From Bretschneidera sinensis (lineage: Eukaryota > Streptophyta > Magnoliopsida > Brassicales > Akaniaceae), in NCBI GenBank assembly GCA_023935145.1, contig CM043700.1, forward strand, positions 70,259,120-70,323,119: 64,000 bases of DNA, in the 5' to 3' direction. Positions 10,900-22,190 of the stretch are shown here, piece by piece (the stretch's first letter is position 1; each line of letters begins with the position of its first letter). Made by a program: the position numbers and the translations under genes. The notes under the pieces are model-generated. The model was not told where the DNA came from and did not search any database. It was given only the letters and a program-made list of their open reading frames with translations.

Positions 10900-12240
10900 A
10901 ATTAAGTTCTAATCATGCAATATTGGGTTTCTTAAAACATGAGCATTTTGGCTTTAACTCTTCATTTTGGTAGCTTGTTATTCTCCAAATACTTGACGAA
11001 TGGGTCCATTCAATTGGGCTCATCATCTATGTCCATTACCCCAGCTTTATCTATGTCAAAGCAACATAGGACTTCGACATGCACAACTCTTGGAAGATCA
11101 GAAGTTTTGGACGATGCGAGCTAGGCTAAGGTGTTGGCCTTGGTGTTTTCTACTCTTAGTACTCAGGTTACTTTCATCTATTTGAATGTCTTAATTAGCT
11201 GCTTCACCTTGGCAAGATACTTGATAATTTGTGTCCCTATTTCTTCCTAGTCTCTAATTACTTGGCTCATACCCAATTGAGAATCGTTGGAAACTTCCAA
11301 AGCTTTGACTATAAGGGACCGAGTAAGCTTTAATATGATCAGATAGGTTCACACTCAGCTTTAATGTTTGAAGCTTTGAAGTTGAATTACAAAGCATATC
11401 CGAATGTGAATCATTCGACCCTTATAAGGATGAGACATGTAACGCTTCCATGGGTGTTGGAAAAACCATTTACAAAAAGTTTTGGAAGATGCGAGCTAGG
11501 CTAAGGCATCAGCCTTAGTGTTTTCTACTCTTGGTACTCGGGTCATTTTCATCTATTTAAATGGCTTTATCAGCTGCTTCACCTTGGCGAGATACTTGAT
11601 AATTTGTGTCCTTCTTTCTTCCTAGTCTCTAATTACTTGGCTTATACCTAATTAAGAATCTTTGGAAATTTCCAAAGCTTTGACTATAAAGGACCGAGTC
11701 AGCTTTAATATGATCAGATGGGTTCATACTCAGCTTCAATGTTTGAAGCTTTGAAGTTGAATTGCAAAGCATATCTGAATGTGAATCCCTTGAGGCTTAT
11801 AAGGATGAGGCATGTGCCACTTCTATGGGTGTTGGAAAAACCATTTATAAAAAGTTTTTAGCTTTAGAGTTCTGGTTGGGACTCAGGCTCTGTCCTCTCT
11901 TGGGCCACCTTAGGAAAGGTGCACTCCACAATGAAATCAGCTAGTTCTTGAGCTTTAATTGTTGGAAAAATCTTGTAATTGATTTCAAACTCTCCCAACT
12001 CAATGGACCACTTCACAAGTCAGCCTGAAAGGTTTAGGCTTCTAAAAGATCTGCCACAACGAGTGGTTTATTAACACACTGATAGGATGTGACTAGAAGT
12101 ATGGCGGTAGTTTTCGAGCAGTTATGAAAACAGTGTATGTTAAATTTTTAAGGAGTTGATACCGTATCTTTGTATCTTGAAGAACTCAGCTGACATAGTA
12201 AATTGGCTTTTGCACTGTATCTTCTTCCCTTACCAGATTT
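10900..12240 (-). pseudogene. G2 RNase H, decayed and partly duplicated
   Basis: Near 12030-11930 the minus strand reads LVKWSIELGEFEINY and IKAQELADFIVE, the standard end of the Tat-like RT connection before the plant-type RNase H. The following RNase H block (GFTFRYALQFNFKASNIEAEYE; VENTKADALA) occurs twice because of the 375-bp direct duplication described separately. The second copy disrupts the polyprotein beyond its many point lesions. RNase H would remove template RNA during reverse transcription. Confidence 0.75.
11102..11850. repeat. 375-bp tandem duplication inside G2 RNase H
   Basis: The segment starting at AAGTTTTGGACGATGCGAG (11102) recurs with offset 375 at 11477 and continues to about 11850. 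The copies differ at many sites and by small indels, so the duplication is not recent. Confidence 0.9.
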
Positions 12241-13160
12241 GATGTGACGACTACTCCATTGGTGGCCAATTATAGGTAGAGCTCTTCTCCTTCTTTTGGC
12301 TTAGTGAGGAGAAGCAGTGAACTCAAATACCTCTTCAAATCTTCAAATAAAGCTTGACACTCTTCAGTCCACTGAAAGTCTTGAATCTTTTTCAAGGCTT
12401 TGAAAAATGGTAAAAAAAATTCCACCGATTTGGATACGAAACGACCTAGGGCAATTTTTCTACCAGTGAGCTTCCACACCTTTTTCAAATTCCTAGGAAC
12501 TTCCATTTCTAGTATGGCCTTTATCTTTGCAGAGTTAAACTTAATTCCCCTCTAAGTTACCACAAAGCCGAGGAACTTGTTCAAGGTTACACCGAAGATG
12601 CACTTTGATGGGTTGAGCTTCATTTGATGTTTCCTCAACATTGAAAAACACACTTCAAGGTTGACCACATGGCTCTTTCTGCTTACATGCTTTAAACTAG
12701 CATGTCATCAATGTACATTTCCATGTTTCGACCCATTTAAACCTTGAACAGCTTGTTGACAAGCCTCTAATATGTTGCTCCGATATTTTTGAGTCCGAAC
12801 AGCATCACATTATAACAATAAAGCCTTTCTTTGGTGACAAAGGTTGTGTTTGGCTAGTTTGGTTTGTACATCCTGATTTGATTGTATCTAGAATATGCAT
12901 CCATGAAGCTCAACATTTAGTATCCCGAAGTGGCATCCACTAACTAATCAATCATTGGAAAAGGAAAGCTGTCTTTTGGACAGCCTTTGTTCAGGTCGAT
13001 GAAGTCGATGCAAATCCTCCACTTTCTATTCGATTTCTTCAACATTACAAAATTAGCTAACCACTTGGGATAGTCAAACTCTCTAATGAACGCGACTTTT
13101 AGGAGTCCTTTTACCTCGGTGTCGATGGTTTGCTTTTTTTTGCCATGAAGGCTCTTTTCT
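12241..13160 (-). pseudogene. G2 reverse transcriptase, decayed
   Basis: The catalytic motif YIDDMLV is on the minus strand at about 12725-12705. Downstream, 12506-12270 reads the thumb/connection: KLTGRKIALGRFVSKS, then FKALKKIQDFQWTEECQALFEDLKRYLSS and LTKPKEGEELYLY. Upstream pieces around 12850-13080 match the palm (the ASYSRYNQIKM-type block and the CIDFIDLNKGC-type block), with frameshifts. It would copy the element RNA. The open pieces are short. Confidence 0.8.
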
Positions 13161-13587
13161 TCTGTATCATAAGCTTTTACTCGGGTTCGATGTTTAGACG
13201 ACGCACCATTATCTTTGCATCAACCCTTGGCATATATGTAGTAGACTTAGCAAACACATCTTGGTTTTCCCTAAGGAATGAGATCAGCTGGGCTCGGAGT
13301 TCTCCCTGCAAACTTGAGCAGATTTGGATTGTTGTATTCGATTCTTCATCTTCAAAGAGGGGTACTGATACTAGTTCTTCCATTGGTCTTTCGCTAGAAT
13401 TTTTTGACCCTTCTCTAAAATATTCAATTTTACAGACATTAGTCTTGTCTTTGCATTTTATAGAGGCTAACTGGCATATCCAAGCTATAGCCTAATTTCC
13501 TTTAACCTCTCCCACACCATGCTAGATGGAAAATTTTATCATTAAATGGTTTGTAGAGACCACTGCCTTCATGTTGTTCATATTTGG
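13161..13587 (-). pseudogene. G2 C-terminal protease and linker to RT
   Basis: The 13177-13383 frame (EDEESNTTIQICSSLQGELRAQLISFLRENQDVFAKSTTYMP) is the conserved linker ahead of RT in Tat-like pol, with the DVFA motif and a decayed form of the usual DMPGID. Upstream, 13450-13580 reads KAVVSTNHLMIKF and HGVGEVKGN, the end of the protease. The upstream end is the left junction of the solo LTR. Confidence 0.78.
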
Positions 13588-15927
13588 TGTAACAACCCAT
13601 TCCGGATGAGCCCTACCTAAAACAGTACAATCACATTTAAGTTCCAAGCACGATACATATATATAATAATTATTACATCATCAACTGAAAAATACTTTCA
13701 ACAATTTCCTCAACTCATTTTCAAAGGGTTACAACTTTCTTTCACATACAATATTCAGAAAATTATCAAATATTTACACTATGCATGTATAAGTACAATT
13801 TTATACAACTATCTTTCTCAATTTTCTTTTTCTTTTTTTTCTTTATACAGTCTAAGGATGCCCAAGAGGACTTACCTAAAACTTACTATGAGTCTTAGGT
13901 AAAAAATACACTGGTTCTGTCCACGACCTAAATCATTTAATATTGAGAAATGAGCTTCACAAGCTCAATGAATTAAATTTACTAGAAGTAATCAATTTGT
14001 ATACTTTTAGTCATATTTTATATATCAAATCATATTCATAACTCAATACTTTTATTTTTCAATCAATTCTTATATCATCATTTCTATCATCTTATAAATT
14101 TCAAATTTTTGTTTTCATCTCATATATTTCAATCAACTTATAATTCTCATATTTGATATTAATATCATCATCTTTTCATCATAATTATCTCATCACGAGG
14201 TTCACAATGTATAACACAATCATATAATAAATATCATATTTAAACTCATCTCATCATTTTTATATCAACTGTCTCATCATGAGAATCATTTCACATCATC
14301 AATATTTTTACAATCAATATGATGTCTTAGCATCTCAATAATTATTAAACTAAACATGAATGCAACCACATCCTCTTCTCATCATATCTTTTCTTTCTTT
14401 CACATTTCTTCATATCACATCACATCACATCTCCTCTATACTATCAACGTATAGGTATTCATCTGTTTTCAGGTATCCATATCAGTCTCCGGTGCAACTT
14501 TTGGGAACGTCTTCCCATATATCGACATGTTTCATCTAGACCAGCCATGGTTCTGGTCTTCCATCTATGCATATGATCAATCACATACAAGTAGGCATAT
14601 CACATCATCATACGAGTAGAAATCAATTCATCTTTTTTTCATCATATAAATCAATTAATCTTTTCACATACAACATCAATTCAATTATCATAATTTCAAG
14701 AGATTTATTTCTCTTTTAAACATATAATTCATCAATTTCTCATCATGTCGTATTCTTTCAATTATATTGGTTCATCAAATTTTTTTGTATATACTTTCTT
14801 TCAATTATATTATACTTCATACTTTTATTAAATCATCAATTAACATGTATCATGCATTTTCAGCATTCAACACGTTCATAATATATTTTCAATGATTATC
14901 ACATATTATTAGTCATTTCAAGTTTTATATAATTTTCATGTTTGTCTCGCTTAGTAACCGTAAATTCAACTCACCACGTAGCACTTAAAGCTACTCGTGG
15001 ATCACCACCTTTCCTATCATGCTCATCTTAGCAATTTCTCCATATTGCTGATCACCAACACCTAACCATAAAATACTTTTTAATTTTTCTATCTCATACT
15101 TCAGTTTTTATGCTCTATACCGGGTTAATTTGATGTATGCATGTTAATCTTTCTCAAATTCGATGATTTCAATAGAAATCTCTTTCTTTTTGTTTGAATC
15201 TAAGTTCAAATCCTTTTTTCAAAGAAAAAATAGAACATATTCTTAAAATTGAAATCTTACAATTAAATTCATAATTTTTATCTTTTCAAAGCTTTCTCTT
15301 CAATTTTCTTGAGTTTCTTCCATAAATTAGTTGATTTCTAAGATATTATTATGAAATCCTTCAGTTTCTAAGTGTTTGAAAGTGTTTTCTAGATAGAGAG
15401 TGCTTTCTAGAGAGAGAAAAAAAGTTTCAAAAGTTCTTAAAATGCATTCAAAATTTTAAAATCCCATTTATATCAAAATTTTCGGTCCGACCGGTCTACT
15501 ACTCGAACGACCAACTGACTATTTTAAAAAAATTTCAATTCTGCCCTTGAACCGTCGATCGATTGACTAGTGGACTGGTTCTCCACTAGTTAACCGGCTG
15601 ATCAACTGATTCATTCCAAACAAGCCAACCTTCCAACTTAAACTTCAAAATACTAAAGAAATCTATATCGTCGGTCAGCTAGCAACCGATTGATCAACTG
15701 ACCAATTGGTCAACCGGTTGGTCACTAGTCGATCGTGGGTCAACTGATCCAACCTTTAAACTTTGAAAATTTTCTTATTTTATAGCTCAAAAATTTTCTA
15801 TCCCTTTTTTTCATTTCATTCAACATTTATTTCAAATTCAACTTTTAATTCACATATGTATGCATATTAAATTCAATATATATTCAAATTACTATTTTAC
15901 CCTTACATTGAGGGTACATATATTACA
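13588..15927 (-). mobile_element. Solo LTR of a long-LTR family, inserted in G2 protease
   Basis: Ends are TG...CA on both strands (minus strand TGTAATATATG ... GGGTTGTTACA), 2340 bp. It is flanked by TTTGG (13583-13587) and CTTGG (15928-15932), a 5-bp target duplication with one change. The start of the same family is present in plus orientation at 62261-64000; for example, the minus strand here from 15900 and the plus strand there both read AAGGGTAAA(A/G)TAGTAATTT. There is no PBS, coding region or second LTR, so it fits LTR-LTR recombination. Near 15480-15740 it carries a cluster of short overlapping palindromes (ACCAATTGGT, AACCGGTT, CGATCG). The G2 reading frame continues across it when it and one duplication are ignored. 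Confidence 0.88.
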
Positions 15928-16047
15928 CTTGGTCGACAAAGGATAGCATTGTAGGACAAAATAAGGTCTATAACCAGGAAGGTTCTCAATATTTTAATTT
16001 AGCAAGGTGTGGTTCTCGACGTTAATGACAAGACGATGTTTTTTTTT
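15928..16047 (-). pseudogene. G2 protease fragment between two insertions
   Basis: 120 bp of G2 protease left between the solo LTR and C1. It carries the beginning of the ILGRP-type motif, here with Cys for Gly, next to the solo LTR junction. The T-run at 16039-16048 is the C1 target site and hides its target duplication. Confidence 0.7.
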
Positions 16048-16423
16048 TGTTGACCCGTATTTGATTTTAATAATGACAAAACAATACTTAAATTGTACTA
16101 ACAGTTTTATCTAAGTGTTTATGCGGCAAAAACATTCAATACAGAAACAAGATGCAATAACACAATACGTTCAAACACCAAAAGAAGACAGAATATCTAG
16201 AATAGACACTTAGGTAATTGAATCATATTGTAAATCTCTAGATTTCAATTCTAGATATCTCTAAACTTTTGTGAATCATATTTAGAAACATTATCTAGCT
16301 TGATCTATGGCTCAATTCACAAAAGTTTTGACAAAACTAAAATACGAAAAATGTTTCTAAGTCAAAAACTATTTTAAATCCCAATTCATCCCTCCCCCTC
16401 TTGGGTTTGTACCTCGGTTTACA
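16048..16423 (+). repeat. C1 5' LTR with about 770-bp internal deletion
   Basis: Matches both ends of the 3' LTR (24396-24685 and about 25490-25539) and lacks the part between, including the CAGTCGACTGG array and the TATA box. The join lies near 16366-16380. The deletion removes most of the promoter. Confidence 0.85.
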
Positions 16424-16425
16424 GT

Positions 16426-16437
16426 TGGTATCAGAGC
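16426..16437 (+). other. C1 primer-binding site, initiator tRNA-Met
   Basis: TGGTATCAGAGC, the standard plant copia site complementary to the 3' end of initiator tRNA-Met, 2 bases after the LTR end. Confidence 0.92.
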
Positions 16438-16478
16438 TTCATACTCAATTTTAGGCTTAAAATCCTTGAGTTGATCCA

Positions 16479-18512
16479 ATGGCATCTAATATCTATACTG
16501 AAAGAGATTCCTATACTAGACCTTATTTGTTCAATGGCTCTAACTATAACTACTGAAAAAATAGAATGAAAATCTTTGTCGAAAGACAATATTACAATCT
16601 ATGGAGAGTCATTGAAGAAGGACCTAGAATTCCTACAAAGGAAATAACTATTGGAGAGAACAATCATATAATGCCTAAACTCAAAATAGGGTTTAATGAA
16701 GAAGATTGTAGAATGATGTTTCTGAATAGTAGAGCAACTAGCATGTTACATTGCACTCTAGATATAGCTGAATACAATAAAATTTCTTCATGTATTTTAG
16801 CTAAAGAGATTTGGAATAAACTACAAGTTATATATGAAGGCACTAGCGAAGTAAAAAAATAAAAAAAAATTTATATGTTAGTGTCTAAGTATGAATCTTT
16901 CAAAATGTCTCCAAATGAAACTATTTCTCGAATGCACTCACGTTTTACTACCATTTGTTAACGGTTTAAAGCTTTTTGGTAGGAACATTGAGGAATTTGA
17001 ACTAACGAGGAAGATCTTAAGATCTTTTCCATCCATTTGGAAAACAAAGAAGACGGTCATAACGAAGGCCAAAGATCTCAACAAACTTGATGTCAAAACA
17101 CTCATCGGATCAGTATTGACATACGTGATGGAAGAAATGAATCCCGTTGTCAATGATGATGAGAAGAAGAAGAAAATAATTGCTCTCAAAGCCTCAACAA
17201 GCAATAAAAAGGAAGAAAATAAAGAAGAGAGTGAGAGCAGTGAAGAAGATGCTGAGATGGCATTAATCACTAAAGGGTTTCACAAGTTCTTGAAAAAGAG
17301 AAAAAAGAAAAACCTTACACAAAGGATTCCACTCTAAAAAAGGAACCTATTGTGTGTTTCGGTTGCAAAAAGCCTGATCACATCAAGGTCGATTGTCCAA
17401 CAATGAGCATACCATATAAGAGGTTCAAAAAGACAGCTATGATTGCAAACACATGGAATGATAAAGAAGAAGAAGAATCTTCAAACAATAATTTTGGATA
17501 CGAGGAGATTGCCAACCTATGCTTGATGGCAATCGATGATGAAAATGAGGTATCAAATTCTTCCCCTTCTAATAATAGTAATATTGTTAGTAGTTGTGCA
17601 AAATTAATCGAGGTAATAAATGAGATGCATGAAAAATTGAAGAAATTCGATTATAGAAATGTGGCTTTCAAGAAGAAAGTCTCATTTCTTTATAAAGAGA
17701 TGGAAGGCTTAAAGGAAGAAAAAGAAAAACTATCTTCCATGCTTTATAACTCATCACAAGATTTTCTAAAAAATGAAAAAAATATTTTAAAGATGAAAAT
17801 AATGGAATTGAATAGCACTATATCAAGAGTTATGCTTGGAAAAGAAAAACTAGATGAAATGTTATCTTGCTAACGGTTAAGTGAAGGAAAATCCAGATTG
17901 GGTTATTCTCTATTAGGCAAACAAAAGTCAAAAGAGACCTTGTTCATGAAAGCAACATGTATGAATGAACCCTCCACCTCTAAAGCCACTAGAAAGATTA
18001 AAATTACTTCTTCAATGCATGCTAGTAGGCCTAAGAATGTAAATTTAAATCCAAATGCCAAGAATTCTAATACTAGAGGTAAAAATCCTAGAAATTCATG
18101 TGCGTATATGTAAGCTCATTCAAGGAATGTAATTACTAGAAATTATGATCATACATATCCTAGAGATAACATGTATGTTCATAACTCACATGCTACAAAT
18201 GCACATCCTAGAAATTACCATCATGCATATCCTAGAGTTAACATGCATGTTTATAACTCTCATGCTATAAACATGTATCGTAGGAATGCTTATACAAGGA
18301 ACTATATGTATACATATTCAAGAAATCCTAGAAACTTCAATAACTATCATCCTAGGATCATGAATCATCAATATATCCACAATTATAGAGCACCTTATAA
18401 TATTAAGAAAGTATGGGTACCTAAAGGAGTCGTATTTTCTAGGACTAACCCCAAAGGACCCAAGAAATTTTGGGTACCTAAGAGTGAAATTGTATATCCT
18501 TGTGTAATGTAG
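16479..18512 (+). pseudogene. C1 gag, decayed
   Basis: The ATG at 16479 starts a typical Sirevirus/UBN2-type Gag. The Trp of the NYxxWKxRM block is a TGA near 16554. Then come the open piece 16566-16862, a frameshift in an A-run near 16860, and 16891-17337 with the LRSFPSIWKTKKTVITKAKDL block. The zinc knuckle CFGCKKPDHIKVDCP is at about 17355. Next are the EEIANLCLMAIDDE acidic segment and a coiled coil (about 17600-17860). The C-terminal tail from 18114 is a low-complexity Arg/Asn/Tyr/His repeat (for example NPRNFNNYHPRIMNHQ). Gag packages RNA in cytoplasmic particles. Stops at 17871 and 18111 break the tail. Confidence 0.82.
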
Positions 18513-19950
18513 ATATATCTCTACACCAAGGAAAAAGGTAACTATTGGTAACTTGATAGTGGATGCTCGAAGAATATGACCGATGATCAAAGTATGCTAA
18601 AAAAACTAACTCTAAGGGATGGCAGACACGTCACCATTGGAGACAACAAAAAGATAAAGATTATCGGGCATGTCAAAGTGGTAATGATTCCTCAACCATT
18701 GACCATGTTTTATATATGCAAGGCCCTAAGCCAAATTTACTTAGTATTTTGAATCCTCTCATTGTCTAGTAATAGACATCAAGAGTAACAAGATCAAGTT
18801 TGTTGGCCATAGACATGACAATGTCTATCTAGTTGATTTAAAATCTTTACATTTGGAAAATGAAAAATGTTTTCCCTCTTTTACTGAAAAACCATGGCTA
18901 TGGCATAGAAGACTTGGCTATGTGAACATGGAATTGCTTAAAAATCTTTCAAGAAAAGATTTAGTTATTGGACTTCCCAAAATCAAATTTGAAAAAGACA
19001 AGGTTTGTGATACTTGTCAAATGGGAAAACAAACTAGAATTTCTTTTAAATAAAAAAATATAATCTCAACCTCTAGACCATTGGAACTTTTACATATTGA
19101 CTTATTTAGTCCAATAAGTACCATTAGTCTAGATGGCTATCAATATGCTCGTGTTATTGTTGACGATTATTCAAGATATACCTTTGTCATTTTTATTGCT
19201 TACAAGGATGAAACATATAAAGGATTTGTGAACTTTTACAAGAAAGTTCAAAATGAAAAAAAAAATGGATTTCTATTTCAAGTATTAGAAGTGATCATGG
19301 AAAAGAATTTGAAAACCAAATCTTTTCAAAATTTTATGATGAAAAGGAAATTGATCATAATTTTTCAGCACCTAGAGCTCCTTAACAAAATGGAGTTATT
19401 GAGAGGGGAAATAGAGTTCTAGAAGAATTTGCTAGAGCCATACTTTGTGAAAATAATTTACCAAAATATTTTTGGGTGGAATCCGTAAACACTTCTTGCT
19501 ATGATTTAAATAGAGTATTAATTAGGCCTATGCTTAATAAAACTCCATATGAACTATAGAAATGTAAAAAACTTGATATCTCTTATTTTTGTGCTTTTGG
19601 TTGTAAGTGTTTCATCCTAAATAACAATAAAACTAATTTAGGTAAATTTGACTCAAAGAATGATGAAGGGATATTCTTAGGATATTCTACCTCTAGTAAA
19701 GCTTATAGAGTCTTTAACAAAAGAACTTTAGTGGTTGAAGAATCCGTACATGTTACCTTTGATGAGTCTAACCCAATTTGTAGTAGAGTAGTAACTTTTA
19801 ATGATGATGCAGATTTTATTCCAAGAATGGATACACTTACTCCCATTTTTTACTTGAATGAGAGCCAACCTCAAACAATTCAAGAGGTAGATACTCTCAA
19901 TCTTGATCAACCATCTACAAGTCAACAAGACGATGGTCTTCCCAAAAATT
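18513..19950 (+). pseudogene. C1 protease and integrase, decayed
   Basis: The protease active site is LDSGCSKNMT with the Asp codon at 18555, preceded by a stop. The GAG-pre-integrase zinc region is at 18853-19053 (WHRRLGYVNMELL; CDTCQMGKQTR). The integrase core starts at ELLHIDLFSP (first Asp) with VDDYSRYTFV following. A frameshift near 19285 moves the second acidic block (SDHGKEFEN) to another frame, and the APRAPxQNGVIERGNR block contains a stop. The C-terminal half (19440-19950) includes AFGCKCFILNN and the linker FDESNP. In this superfamily integrase precedes RT. Stops and shifts make both domains inactive. Confidence 0.82.
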
Positions 19951-19982
19951 GAAGGTATGTGAATTATCATCCAATCGATTAA

Positions 19983-21100
19983 GTGATTGATGATCCTTCA
20001 CAAGGGGTAAGAACTCGATCATTTATAAGAAATATTTGCGATTGTGTAACTTACTTATCTCAAGTAGAACCTAAAGCTTTTGTAGAAGCCGAAAAATATG
20101 TTGATTGGATAAGTGCTATGCAAGAAGAATTAAATCAATTTGAAAAGAATAAAGTATGGACTCTAGTTCCTAGACCAAAGAATCACACAATTATAAGAAC
20201 TAAATGGGTATATAGAAATAAAATGGATGAAAATGGAATAGTAACTAGAAATAAGGTTAGACTAGTTGCCAAGGGTTACAATCAAGAAGAAGTAATAGAC
20301 TTTGATGAGACTTATGCTCTTGTAGCTAGATTAGAAGCCATTCGTATGTTACTAGCCTTTGCATGCTTGAATAAGTTTAAGCTATTTCAAATGTATGTGA
20401 AAAGTGCATTTTTAAATGGTTTTATAGAAGAAGATGTATATGTTGAGCAACCTATTGGTTTTGAAAATCCTAGTCTTCCAAACCATGTCTATAAGCTTTC
20501 TAACGCTCTCTATAGATTGAAGCAAGCTCCAAGAGCATGGTATGAAAGACTAAGTAAGTTTTTACTTGAAAATGGTTTTACAAGAGAAAAAATAGATACA
20601 ACCCTCTTTATAAAAAATAAAAAAAAGACACACTATTGGTCCAAATATATGTTGATGATATTATATTTGGTGCTTCTAATGAATCCATGTGTCAAGAGTT
20701 CGCTAAGTGTATGCAATGTGAATTTGAAATGAGCATAATGGGAGAACTTACCTACTTCATTGGACTCAAAATAAAACAATTGAAAGGAGGTATCTTCATC
20801 AATCAATTAAAATACACCAAGGACATATTGAAGAGGTTTGAGATGGAAAGCTCAAAGTCAATTCGCACTCCTATGAGCACTTCTACAAAACTTAACCTAG
20901 ACGAAAGAGGTAAGTGTGTAGATACTAAAACTTATAGAAGCATGATAAAAGCTTTACTATATCTAATTGCAAGTAGACCCAATATAATGTTCAGTGTATA
21001 CATGTGTGCTAGATTGCAAGCTAATTCTAAGGAATCACATATAGTTGCCATAAAAAGAATCCTAAGATATTTACAAGGCACCCAAAATATAAGATTATAG
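19983..21100 (+). pseudogene. C1 reverse transcriptase, one frameshift
   Basis: 19983-20732 covers the fingers and palm: WISAMQEELNQFEKNKVWTLVPRP, KWVYRNKMDENG, RLVAKGYNQEE, the FDETYALVARLEAIR block, and LYRLKQAPRAWYERL. An indel in an A-run near 20625 shifts to 20636-21100, which begins with the catalytic YVDDIIFGA and continues through FEMSIMGELTYFIGLKIKQ to LRYLQGT. This is among the better-preserved domains of the element, with a single shift and no stop within each piece. Confidence 0.88.
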
Positions 21101-21633
21101 TATTTTAGAAAATCAACTTTTGAGCTTGTTGGATACTCGGATGTTGATTTTACGGGTTTAGGCTAGATAGAAAAAGCACTAGTGGAACATACCAATTTTT
21201 AGGTGCAATGTTAACCTTTTGGTTCTCTAAGAAACAGAATTCAGTTGCACTATCAACCACTGAAGCAGAATATATAGCTGCCGAAAGTTGTTGTGCACAA
21301 GTTTTTCGGATGAAACATCAACTAGAAGACTATGACATGAATTTGAAGAATATACCAATTCATTATGATAATACTAGTGCTATTAAATTGACTAAAAACC
21401 CAATTCAATATTTGAGAACCAAACACATAGAGATAAGACATCACTTCATAAAAGATCATGCTCAAAATGGTGATATTAGATTAGAATTCATTCCTTTGGA
21501 ATACCAAATTGCTGGGATTCTTACTAAACCCTTGAACGAAGATAGCTTTTGCAATATTAGACTATTAATGGGCTTAACAAACTCTGATAATATATGTGTT
21601 GATTGCATCTACATTCATCATATGCATATTTGA
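21101..21633 (+). pseudogene. C1 RNase H domain, frameshifted
   Basis: Begins with ELVGYSDVDF (Asp of the first block; the usual A is V), then is shifted near 21160 by one base and has stops. It resumes at 21208 with FWFSKKQNSVALSTTEAEYIA, DNTSAIKLTKNP, RTKHIEIRHHFIKDH and the closing LTKPL. It ends at a TGA at 21631. The domain would degrade RNA from the hybrid. Confidence 0.87.
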
Positions 21634-21749
21634 CATTTAGTGAATGAGTATTAACTCATATTCAATATATCTCTCACTCGAAATGACATAGATAAATCAT
21701 TTCTTGCAAAATTCCTAGTATGAGCTCAAAATTTTATGATTTTTGAAAG

Positions 21750-22190
21750 ACCCAATCGACTAGTTTGATGACTCAGTCTAATGGTATCTCTTTGTCCATT
21801 TTCTCAGTCGACTAGTTAAGTCAATCCAGTCGACTAGTACAAGGACCTAGTCGACTGGTATCACACGAAAAGTTTGGAGCCTAAAAATTTGAAATTTTTT
21901 TTATGAACCCAATCGACTAGTAGGGTCAATACAGTCGACAGGTGTTTCACTGTCATCCCAGTCAACTGGAACAAGGACCCAGTCGACTGGTACCACAAAA
22001 CAACATTTGGAACCAAAATTTTGAAAATTTTCTAGATAACCTAGTTGACTAGTAGGGTCAATCTAGTCGACTGATGTCTTATTGCTAGTTTTCCCAGTCG
22101 ACTGGTACCTTAACCCAGTCGACTGGTACCTTAACCCAGTCGACTGGTACCCTAACTTAGTCGACTGGTATCACGATTTTATATATAGTC
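21750..22190 (+). promoter_or_regulatory. Array of CAGTCGACTGG palindromes with TATA motif, upstream of C1 ORF3
   Basis: More than ten copies or near copies of (C)CAGTCGACTGG/TAGTCGACTAG lie between RNase H and ORF3. The last four form a 20-bp tandem array at 22095-22172. A TATA motif TTTATATATAG follows at 22178-22188. The same array type stands upstream of the TATA motif in the 3' LTR (24704-24890, TATA near 24989). This suggests, but does not prove, an internal promoter for ORF3. Confidence 0.5.

Noticed and set aside
13130..13495. 121-codon plus-strand open frame
   Set aside because: Opposite strand to the G2 linker before RT, which carries the conserved protein motifs.
21750..22172. CRISPR-like array
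   Set aside because: Repeats are 12-bp palindromes with short or no spacers inside a plant retrotransposon; no cas genes and wrong organism type.
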